Origin: Raffaelea ambrosiae
Lineage: Eukaryota; Ascomycota; Sordariomycetes; Ophiostomatales; Ophiostomataceae
Length of the DNA stretch: 64,000 nt
Assembly: GCA_002778195.1 (NCBI GenBank)
Contig: PCDI01000005.1
Coordinates: 897,075-961,074, forward strand
Direction: 5' to 3'
Within the stretch, counting starts at the first letter, position 1. The number at the start of each line of letters is the position of its first letter. A program made the translations under genes and the position numbers. The notes below the pieces were generated by a model, which had not been told where the DNA came from, made no database searches, and saw nothing but the letters and a program-made list of their open reading frames with translations. Shown in pieces: positions 54,759 through 64,000 of this stretch.

Positions 54759-55890
54759 CTTTTGTGGCGTTACAGGGAAATTGGCATTGGCAGGAGAAGT
54801 GGAAAGGCGATGATGCTCTTTGTCCGCATTTCTCTAATTTTTTTTTTAAAGTTTGGCAGGTCAACCAACGGCCAGTTTGCCCCACACCACACTAGTCAGC
54901 CTGGCGGGAGCTGCACGCACATCTATCTCTGCCTGTCCTACCACACTTTCTTTGTTGTAATGTTGCACATAGTCAACACAAAAGAAAAACGTTTTCTGTC
55001 TGTGCTTTATTTTTAGGCTTGTCTTTGTGCGTGAACTAGCAAGTAAAATTGGCAGGCAGAGTTCTGGTAGTCCGGAAATGAAGCATTCCGCAAATATAGA
55101 AAACTATTTTGACTGAGGCCAAATTTCGAGCAGAGACAAACTTCCAGTAGACCACCCGTAAAGACCAGTAAGTGAATAATTGCCAATTTGGCAACTAATT
55201 TTATCAGAATATAAAAGTACACGGCAACACCTAACATGCATGGCGGCTTGAAGTATTAAGTTGGCGTTTGTGATGATTGCGAGCAGATGTCACATTCCTG
55301 TGTATTGTCCACCTTGTGTTTTACAATGTCTTACGATGTCATTGTCTACATATCTTACAACACAATTATGACATATTTGCAGTTCATTTTATGATACAAG
55401 TTACCATAGCAGTTGCTACAATTTCTATCACGACAAATTCCAACATGTGCAAAACTTGCCCGTCATTATATCTATCGTACTATTTTCTACCAACTGCTTA
55501 CGCCTTTCCTCCTTTACCACAGTCATGGACTTGCATGGTGGTTTGTATACACATACTTGCCAGTCGGATCCTTACAAACAGGAAAGTAACTGCAAAGGAG
55601 AATGAAACAAGGCCACCTTCCTGTGGTTGAACAACATCATCTTTTGATACCATCACGTGGTGGTAGCTCTAATATCACGTGATTGATACCTTCCGTATAG
55701 GGCCGAGGTAGTTTCTGGGCAGCAGGTACTACTACCGTGAAGCTTCACATGAAGAAAAATAGAGGGACGACTATATTTCTCGACTAAGCAAAGCAACCCA
55801 TACAGGCCAATTGAACACTACTTCCAGCCTCATATATCTTCTCTGCAAACTTTGTGTGCTTATAGAAATAATTCAACGCATACACTGGGC
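54759..55890. other. divergent region, Iwr1-like / Tfc7-like genes
   Basis: About 1.1 kb between the two starts. The central part (54900-55600) is AT-rich and low in coding potential. It contains a CACGTGG at 55653-55659 and a second CACGTG at 55676-55681, E-box type hexamers 23 bp apart, possible sites for a bHLH factor. Confidence 0.55.
55653..55681. promoter_or_regulatory. two CACGTG E-boxes in divergent promoter
   Basis: ATCACGTGGTGG (55651 on) and ATCACGTGATTG (55674 on) each contain the palindrome CACGTG within ATCACGTG, 23 bp apart, about 210-240 bp upstream of the Tfc7-like start. CACGTG is the core bound by fungal bHLH factors such as Cbf1 types. Binding is not shown. Confidence 0.45.
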
Positions 55891-58180
55891 ATGTCACTGG
55901 AGGTCATCTACGTTGCCCGACATGGGGTCAGTGAACTCGAAGGATGGGACGGGCATGGCATGGCGGTCCGATAACATGGGACTTGAAAAGAAAGAGCGTG
56001 CGAACACAGCTGACACTTTTTGTGCGCAACAGTTCCGGTCCAACTGGCTGGTGGATCCCAAGACGGGCAACTACTCGGCCTATGTGATGTCGCCGACCGG
56101 CATCCCAGCCGACCCAGCCTTGACGTCGCATGGCGTCGACCAGGCCAAGGAGCTCGGCGCGCACCTGGCGCAATTGGGACGCGGAGGAGGTAGCAGCGGC
56201 AGCAGTGGCAGCAGCAGTGGCGGCCGTCCCCCAGGATTGCCGCCGGTCGAGCGCATCTACTGCAGTCCCTACTACCGGTGTCTGCAGACGGTCCAGCCGT
56301 TTGTCCAGATGATGGAGGCCGAGGAGAAGGCGTCACAGGAGGCACAGACGTCACAGGAGGCACAGACGTCACAGACAGCACCCGAGTCTCAGGGGCGTCG
56401 TCCCCATGCGCACAGATTACCGCCCAGATGGTGGTCCGTCCGGTGTGAGCGGGGTCTCGTCGACTGGTTCGGCCCGGCCCCGTTTGCGCACCCCCAGCCG
56501 CTGCCGGTGGCCGAGCTGCAGGCCGATTTCTTCCCCTGGATCGACGCCGGCCATGCCGACGACGCGGCGCCGCACACGGTGCCGCCGCGGCAGGGCGAGT
56601 CCATGGCGCAGCTGCACGCGCGCATGGCGGCGGCGATGGAGCACATTGTCCGGCAGTGCGACGCCGAGGGCGTGCGGGCGATCCTGGTGTGCTCGCACGC
56701 AGCGCCGATCATCGCGCTGGGCCGGGCGCTGACGGGACAGACGCCGACCGACGTGGAAGCCGAGGACTTTGGGACGTTCACCTGCGGGCTGAGCGTCTTC
56801 CGGCGGCGGACACGGCCGCAACAGTCACAAGAAATCACCGAGTCGTCACCACCACCACCACCACCATCACCACCATCACCACCGCCCATCCACGTCCCGT
56901 GGGACGATCAGTATGACACGCTGTCCAGACAGACCTGGACGGCCGGCCGCGGTATTGCCGGCGGCTGGGACTGCGAGGTCAACTGCGATTGCAGCTTCCT
57001 CAAGGGTGGCGAGGAGCGTGGATGGTGAGTACCTTATTTTTTTTTTCCCCTTCTTGTCTTTTTTTTGTGTCTTTTTTTTTCGCCATTCTGGGCCCTTTTA
57101 GCATTCTGCACTTTTGCACTCTGCACTTTTTTATTCTTTAATTTTGTTCTGTGCCTATGATGTCTCTTGCCGGGGGGTGGCCTTCTCGGTTTTGTCTCAG
57201 TCTTGGGAGAAAAAAAAGGAGTTTTGGTTTCTACACGATTCTGTTCTCTCTCTCTCTCTTTTGCCTCTCGAAAGGGGCAGTACCCCTGTCCTTTTGCCAA
57301 GTTTATTGAGCCTGGTTCCTTCGTTTACACAAGAGAGAGACATTGCACTACGCAAGCGATGTCTCTCTCTTTCTCTCTCTTTGCGGAATTTGCCCCCCCC
57401 CCCCCCCCCTCCACTCCCTCGGTCTCTGAACGGACCCCCCTGCTTCTGTCTCTGTCTCTCTCAAGGGTCTTCTTCACCCCTATCCCTTTCTCCCCCGCCC
57501 CCCTCTTCCTCCCTGTCTATCTCCCATGTTTCTGTCTCACTTCTCCTCTTCGTCTTCGTCCCTTTCTTTCCTCCTTTGTCAATCATTCTGTATCGGCTGC
57601 AGGTCCTTTCCTGCACAGACCATGCCATGTTTTGGTTGTGCCGTCTGAAAAAGTTCACAATTGCCATTTTGGGGAGGGTGGCCGGGGACAACCGACCATT
57701 CCGAATTGTGGGAAATCGCGATGTCTACCTCCCTTCCCGCCTCTCCCCTCTTCCTCTCCACTCCTTGTGCCCTCCTCCTGTTCAAGTTTCGATCTTCTTG
57801 TAAAAATTGATGCAAAGTACTACCGGGAAGATCACGATGAGGGGGGGAGGAAGCACGGGGGTGGTTTCTTTTTCTTTCTTTTTTCCCTGCTTGCTCCTAT
57901 TATTACTAACTCTCCTATCTCTTCTTGATTTAGGCGTTTTAGTGGCGATGACGAGTCCTTTGCAGGAGCCGGACGGCAAAACAAGCCTATCCAGGATGCC
58001 GGACTCGAGCTGGGGGTGGTGATCAAGGGCCGGACCACGGACCAGGCCCAGAATCTACACGAAGGCATGGCGGATGTGACCAGTAAGGACAGCGGGATTG
58101 CCAATGCCGATGGTGGTAATGGTGGTGGTGGTGGCGGTGGTGGTGATACGACCAGCAGTAGGCGAGGACCTCGCCTATGA
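55891..58180 (+). CDS. histidine phosphatase superfamily protein, Tfc7/TFIIIC tau55-like
   Basis: Resembles the phosphoglycerate-mutase-like domain of TFIIIC subunit tau55 (yeast Tfc7), which helps RNA polymerase III promoter recognition. Three exons: 55891-55926, 56033-57024 and 57934-58180, with phases 0 and 2 matching, 424 aa. The 12-codon first exon ends in the catalytic ARHG (H11) and splices to FRSNWLVDPKTGNYSAYV. Further core motifs are SPTGIPADPALTSHG, ERIYCSPYYRCLQTVQPF, WSVRCERGLVDWFG, GESMAQLHARMAAAME and ILVCSHAAPIIALGRAL with the second catalytic His. The last exon joins as WRFSGDDESF and ends in a Gly-rich tail. Acidic/His/Pro repeats precede it. The catalytic residues are intact, so a real phosphatase is the alternative reading. 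Confidence 0.85.
57025..57933 (+). other. 909-bp pyrimidine-rich intron in Tfc7-like gene
   Basis: Donor GTGAGT at 57025, acceptor TTTAG ending at 57933 with TTACTAAC about 25 bases before it. It is roughly ten times the usual intron length here, and is packed with CT repeats and poly-C (about 57392-57408). Long frames inside it are driven by this bias. The third exon rejoins in frame and completes a WRFSGD motif. Confidence 0.65.
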
Positions 58181-61100
58181 AGCAGCCGGTAGAAAATCAG
58201 GAACGGAAGAGCCTAACCGGATATTGAACGAATTCGTAGCAGGAATGTGGCTTCGCGTACGCCTTACGAGTAGATGTGTTGGGAAAGACCAGTTTTCTTT
58301 TGGGAAGAATTGGGGAAAAAAAGGTGTTGTTTGGGAAAGAGTTGGAACAGCCCGTTACAAAATACACTGCATATGCATGAGACTTCCACAATAGGTCCTT
58401 TTGTTGTTGTGCTCTATTAGTTAGTTCCCTCGCTTTCGCTTTCTTCCCTCCATTTTGGGACCAAATATCTAGTTGTATCGTCTTTAATCTATGGAAGGGA
58501 TTTGCCCATGCTGGCACAGAAGTCTCCCATTGGACTCTTCAAAGATGTGTGTGTGTGTGTGTGATTGTCTACGATATGCACATTCCAGTATCCTGCCTGA
58601 CCCCTTTCTCTTTGTATCGTATTGATGCTCAAGAAGACCCGTCCTTTTTTCTTTTCGTCAATAGTCCTCCTCATTCGCAGTGCCAACATTCCTGTGTGAG
58701 ACATGCATCTACAGGGGCCAGGGGTGGCTTTAAAGACACAGACACACACACATACACAGAGAGTCCTAGAGAGAGCCCTGGAGCGAAAAAGAGTATGTAA
58801 TAGTAAATGAATTAGTACTATGTACGAACTTGCTGGGTTTTGTTGGGGTCATACACTCGCTTGCTGCTGCGTTTGCTGGTTAATACTTTACGTTACCAGT
58901 AATTGAACTACAAGCACTCATCATGCTGAGACCCAACCATTGCCAAGAACGCAGGGGACATGGACCCGCTAGACGGCGAAATCATGCTTCTCTATATTTT
59001 TGCCGTACGTAGAAAAAAAAATTCTTTCTTTCTTTTTGCCCTCACTATCTACACAGTAAGATACCTACTGTTTTCTATCAGCGGTTGCTTTCTTTTTCCA
59101 ATGATGGAGCTTTGGAACTGGCTCGGAGATAACAACCCAAAAAAAAAATTGGTCTCCTGCCGAGTATTATTACATACGAGTAGTTCGTGACTCGTAGTAT
59201 CATCGCGGGTCCTCGTAAGACAGACAGTATTTCTCAAAGAAGTGCAAAAGTGCTGGCCCCCCCTTCTTCGTACATGAACATGCAGATGGGTACTACTCGT
59301 ACAATTCCGGCTCCTGCTGATCATCGTATCTCTCAACACAAAGATGCCACCCCCTCCTTAGAACTGCCGTTGAAGAAGAAAAGAGAGTGGGCTTTTTTCG
59401 ATAATCAAGAGACAATGCAATAGGACTTCTCTTTCAGCCGATGCGGGACAGTGGAGAAAGGGTTCAGTTGAGTGAGGAAAGACTAGATAAGAGGAAAATA
59501 TGAGCTCGACAGCGGCAGGGGGGGAAAGGGTTCAACCGGCAAGTACGCGCCGCCGCAGAGGGAGCGAAGAAGAAACCCAAAAATATAAACTCTCCACTAC
59601 TGTTACCCCGGGCCCCAACTGTCTTGTCTTATAGGTGGCCCGCTGCTATAGTCAGGTACTCGTGCTCCCCCCCCCCCCCTTAAAGCCACGCTCAGCGAGT
59701 CCATAGTCAGATACATCGTACTACCTGCCGTTCGCAGTACACCAGAGACGTTGACAAGTGACGGGCCAGTCGCGCCATGCAGTACGGACAACGCCGTAGT
59801 TCTGAACCGTATGGGGCTCTGGTTTTGACGGGCAATGCGGTCTAGCAACGGGGCTGGAAAGGTGTAGGCAAGAACAGATAGGGTGGTTATGTGTATACTA
59901 CGCAGCAAGGTGCGTGGCAAGTATGCATGCAATGAGCATGTCGCTGGCGGATGACTAGAAGCTGGCGGCATTGGCGAATCGTCTGTCTCGAGGAGTGTTG
60001 GACACCCTCTTCTTCTGTACGGTTAGTCTGAGCTAATGCATGGCGTTGCGTTGTTAGCGCCACGGCGGACCACCCAATTCATGTTTTTGTTTTTCGTTTT
60101 TTTTTTCTTTCTTTGCTTTTTTTCCCTAATCCAGGCCCAGCAGTTCTGATACTTTGGTTGCTTTTTTTCCCGTTGGGGAGGGAAGGGCGCCTTGCATTTT
60201 GTGATGTGTCTCTTTTTGCTTCGTGAGGTATTCTTTCTGCCCGATTTCCTTGCATAAGTGGCTGGTTTCGTTTGATTTCTGACCGGTTGAGCTGAACAAA
60301 GTCGTGTTGTTTTCTGCATGAGGGCCGAAATAACACAGACCGCATTGTCGACTGCTTGAGCTCGATCTTCTTCTCGTCGCCATCGGTCTCGGACGCAACA
60401 GACGGGATCAATGGGTGGACTTGCAGGAACTTGACAGGGGTGGACAAGATCCTATCCGTACTTCCGCGTTAGGACGGCAACGAGCAAAAAGAAAAAGAAC
60501 CAAGGACACGTCGACTGATAAGTGAAGCCGTGGGAATGGGCACAAAACACGTTTTCTGCTGCCAACAGCCACACAGCACGCCACGGAGGGGAGAGCGAGG
60601 ATGTAGGTATTTCTACACCTCCACTCCCTCTACCCACCGCAAACTAGGCAAAGGTGGTAGTACTATGTAAGGTATCGATACAGGATGTGTATTAATATGC
60701 CTGCCTGGAGGGGAGGATGGGCTTTTCGCAAATCCTCCCACCGGTTGGCGCTTCAGGCAGTTCAGCTGGTTTCGCATTCCGGCCTCTGATTGGTAATAAA
60801 TTTCCGATTTTCTGGAACCACCGGACCCCGGGAGGCAAGCCGCGGTTAGGTTTTACTGGTTGTCAACGACTCAGTGCGAGCCCGTCAGAGCTGCAAAGTT
60901 GCTTCTTCCTGGTCTGGGTGTCTCACTAAAACGGGCCCCCCAGCTGGCAGTGCTGGAGGTGGCGACGATACACATCTAACTACAGTGTACACAACTGTAG
61001 CCAGGAAAGAGGAAGCCAGAAGAGGAAATCAGGGCGTTGATCAATCACGGACGTCTCCGATGTTTCTGATGTTTCTGGTATTTCTGGTGTTTCTGTTTCT

Positions 61101-63205
61101 GATGATGCCTTTTTTTCGGCTGATTGCCATACTCTCAGAGGACTATGGATTCTGAGGACCGAGGGATTGACTGGTTCTTTGCTACCAGAACAAGAACAAG
61201 AATGTTTGCTTTCTGCCCGGGTGAATGCTTTTCTCGATTGGTTTGCTCGGAGCTGGTCTTGCTTGCTTCGTTGCGAGCAGTTCGAGTCCGTTTCAGAGTT
61301 GAGTAATCAAAAAACCGGCGTGTAAAACCCAGTTCTCGAGATGCGTGTAAGTAAAATTGCCATTTAGCGTGCTTGAGCAGCGCAGATTGCCGTGCCATCT
61401 GGCATTGATCGCCCACTAGCGGTGGTCTCCAGCGCACTGACTGTGCTGGAGGATGGACAGCCAGCTGGAGTGAGTCGGCACTATGTCACGGGGAATGAGA
61501 TACGGGCGTGAAACTGCAATAGTCAGTTGCTAAGTTTGCTGCTAACCTTTAGCAACTGTGGAGTAGTTAGTCACCCGCTATGTGGCCGCGCTCTGACGGC
61601 GGACCGGTCCCGCACTATGTACCAATCCCCAACAACCGCGCCGGTTCAAATCTGGCTAGCGAGGAGAAGCAACTGCATGGCCGGCTGGTACTCGCACTAT
61701 GGGGAAGGGACCTCTGGGTGCCAGGACGCAGTCTTCGCAGACAACCCGTCCTGCTGGCTTGAGCGACGAGGCAGGGGCGCAATGGCGGAAATATGGCATC
61801 TGCCCCCCCCCCTTTTTCCCCTATATCGAACCCGCGCGATGGATGAGCTCTCGTGCGGCGGAGGGGGAAAAGAAGAAAAAGGAAAAAGAACCAAAAAAGA
61901 AAGCAAAAGGCTGGAGTGAAGACGCATGTACTGTGATTGGAATCCTCCTGGAAGGATCATCACTAGATGGCCAACTACATACTCGTAGTACAGTGTAGAC
62001 GGACAGGCCTGCCTTGGATAGCCAGCCTGGTGTCTCCTGCCAAGGACAGGCGTGTTGGTGAGCCTGGCAGTTGGCTCGAGCGAGATCAAGTTTGACCAGT
62101 TCTGGTGGATTGCCCGGTCTCTTCTCCTTGCTGGCTGGATCCCTGCGGGCTAGTGTCGAGAGACGTGCTAGCTATTCCGCAGCAGGCGATAGCGCAGCGT
62201 CCGGAGGAGCAGGGCGTGCATCCGTAGTGGAAAAAGAAGAGGCAGGGGTGGGGAGGAGGGGCAGGCCAGGCAAGTCAGACATCGCAAGTCGAGATGAGGA
62301 ATGCATGTGCTGCATAACCTGCATGCACATGGGCTGCAGAATGGCGAGCCAATTCGAGCCGAGTCGAGCCAATTCGAGGACACGTCCGCCAATGCAACTT
62401 TGGCACCAGCAGGCAGGCAAGGAAAGGGTCGCAATCTGTGTTTGAATTTTTCAATGTGTCATCCCACCGGGAGGAAGCGGTCGATGGTTGATGGTTGATG
62501 GCTGATGGCTGATGGCTGACGGACAGCGAGCTTCGTAGGGCCAGCCAGCGCAGACATGGCAGGGCTCACCGCAAGACCCATCGTGCATGGCACGTCTGCA
62601 TGTCCAGCACATACACGCATGCGCGTCGTTGGGTAGTGTGACTTGCCTTGTGGCATTGCGAGGAGAATTTCCATCTGCCGTTGGCGACGTCGCACTGCGT
62701 CGGAGAGAGCGGTCGCCGGGTGAAGCCCGACCCGGTGGGATACCAAGAGGTTTGGTTTTCTGGTTGGCTGCTGTCATTTGGACGTGCTTGTTGGCTGTCT
62801 GAATTTTCGAGCCAGCCGCTTTTGCCAGTTTGGGGGCTGTTTGATTTTGGGGGGTGGTCCGGTTTTTCCTATTTTTTTTTTTGAGTTCTCTTGAATGCTC
62901 TGAGATTTTGATTTTTTTTTTACTTTGTTTTTCGTCTGGGCCTGGTTTTTTTTTTTCTGCAGGGCGATCGATCTCTTCTTGACGCCTGGCCTCGCCGAGA
63001 ATGACGAGTCAGAACCCCGAAAACCAGGCGCGGCCGCTGCAAGTGGCTGTTTACAGAATACAACAATTGGAAACAAGGGAGGATGGGCCGAGAATTGAGC
63101 GAAAGAAGCAAACATGAGGGCAAGACGCAAAAGTTTCCGTACATTCTAACTACAAAGTAGACTCGACTATGGGCACTATGTTACATATTCCATGTCGTAG
63201 TAGTA

Positions 63206-63395
63206 GGAAACAGCAAGAGCGATCGATTGCAAGGCAAGGCAGGCAAGAGCGACTCTGGAAAAAGCAAGCGCAACGCAGGCAAAAGAAAGAACAAGGCAGG
63301 AACAAGGCAAGAACAAAGAAAGAATAAGGCAGAATAAGGCAAACAAGGCAAGAAACAAGGCAAGAAAGCAAGAGCTAGGCAAAGCAAGAGCTCAA
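63206..63395. repeat. irregular CAAGGCAAGAA-type repeat
   Basis: Variants of AAGGCA, ACAAGGCAAGAA and GAATAAGGCA recur over about 190 bp without strict period, resembling the ACAAGGC/ACAAGAC units at 9492-9540. Confidence 0.75.
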
Positions 63396-63537
63396 AAAGC
63401 AAGAACCAGCTACCGGGAAAGAGCGATGGGGCCCTGGTCCGGGCACCTCCTTCCTCTGGTCGGCGAATGTTATCATTAACTAGTTAGTATATGCACTGCT
63501 GTAGACTAGCACTGCAGTCCACTTTGACTGTTGTTCC

Positions 63538-63587
63538 TTCTGTTTCGTCTGTTTCGTCTGTTCCGTCTGTTTCGTCTGTTGCGCCTG
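63538..63587. repeat. 10-bp tandem repeat TCTGTTTCGT
   Basis: About five units of a 10-mer (TCTGTTTCGT with single-base variants such as TCCGT and GCGCC) just before a pyrimidine-rich tract. Confidence 0.85.
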
Positions 63588-64000
63588 CTTCTTCTGCGAC
63601 TTCTTTCGTTTTTGTCCGTTTTCGTTTTCTTTTTCGTTGCATCTCTCATTTCTTCTTTCTCGCACTCTCCTTTTCTTTCTTTCTTCCGCCCATTGACCCG
63701 TTGCCGCCGTCAGACCCCACTCCTCCTACATCACTCATCTCTCGTCCCTCTGTGTACCATGTTAGTGCTTTTTGCCCATGTGTCTCGCATGCTTCGCAGC
63801 CATCCTTCCCTTTCTTTTTCCTGGCTCTCTGCGCGCGGCTGCTCGCCAGCCTACAGGCCAATCAATACCAGGCCTACAGGCCACTTTCACGCACATACTC
63901 TGGCTTGTTTGGCCACCCTCTATCGACTCGACCTTTTCCAAATATCTGAGACCACTTTGCCCTCTTCTGGCCTCGTTTGGACTCTCAAGACCCTCTCTAG

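Larger units (their letters stand above)
58181..64000. other. 5.8-kb terminal region without supportable gene
   Basis: It starts with the 3' flank of the Tfc7-like gene and contains GT/CA repeats (58548-58562, 58738-58760), several short tandem repeats, a poly-C run (59668-59679) and purine- or pyrimidine-rich tracts. Possible coding-like sequence on the minus strand at 60330-60451 is noted as a finding. The pyrimidine-rich end (63.5-64 kb, + strand) could be the leader of a gene beyond the edge. Confidence 0.5.

Noticed and set aside
57114..57928. Long plus-strand frames between Tfc7-like exons 2 and 3
   Set aside because: They lie in a CT-rich intron whose ends splice in frame, and code only Leu/Ser/Pro-rich low-complexity sequence.
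61641..61666. tRNA T-arm-like sequence GCCGGTTCAAATCTGGC
   Set aside because: The T stem can pair, but there is no matching acceptor stem, D arm or A box at the required distance upstream.
1..64000. Secondary-metabolite cluster, intact transposon or viral insertion
   Set aside because: No polyketide, peptide-synthetase, transposase, reverse transcriptase or viral-type domain was seen in any frame.

Overview
The window reads as a gene-poor to gene-moderate stretch of nuclear DNA from a filamentous ascomycete (Pezizomycotina, probably Sordariomycetes). The signs are short introns (about 65-145 bp, GTRNGT donors, CTAAC/CTGAC-type branch sites, YAG acceptors), single-copy housekeeping genes with clear fungal families, C-ending codons, poly-Q rich regulators and very many microsatellites and homopolymers. 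The exact genus cannot be fixed from sequence alone. Gene models below were built by joining reading frames at splice sites that keep the frame and complete known motifs.

Layout. 1-1.2 kb: 3' end of a CorA-like membrane protein (+). 2.1-3.5 kb: 3-isopropylmalate dehydrogenase (-), with a Leu3-type site upstream. 4.6-7.9 kb: C-terminal PHD-finger protein with poly-Q (-). 7.9-21.2 kb: 13 kb with no supportable gene, rich in minisatellites. 21.2-24.7 kb: poly-Q regulator with a Rua1-type C-terminal zinc domain (-). 24.7-35.5 kb: a second gene-free stretch, the proximal part strongly purine-rich on the + strand. 35.5-36.4 kb: conserved proline-rich protein of unknown function (-). 36.4-38.8 kb: apparent gene relics and a 14-bp inverted repeat.

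From 38.8 kb the density becomes normal: L-type lectin cargo receptor (-), Tim13 (+), NSRP1-like splicing factor (-), dienelactone hydrolase family protein (-), Mrh4-like mitochondrial DEAD-box helicase (-), a CBM48/AMPK-type glycogen-binding-domain protein with a long Glu/Pro/Thr/Val repeat (+, with an unresolved base in the repeat), Iwr1-like RNA polymerase import factor (-), and a Tfc7-like histidine phosphatase (+). 58.2-64 kb has no convincing gene.

The genes do not form a pathway or biosynthetic cluster. Two arrangements are worth notice: both poly-Q regulators have more than 10 kb of gene-free DNA directly 5' of their starts, and the Iwr1-like and Tfc7-like genes, both tied to RNA polymerase machinery, are head to head. 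I found no convincing new multi-gene system, tRNA, rRNA, CRISPR array or intact transposon. All introns and starts are predictions without transcript data.
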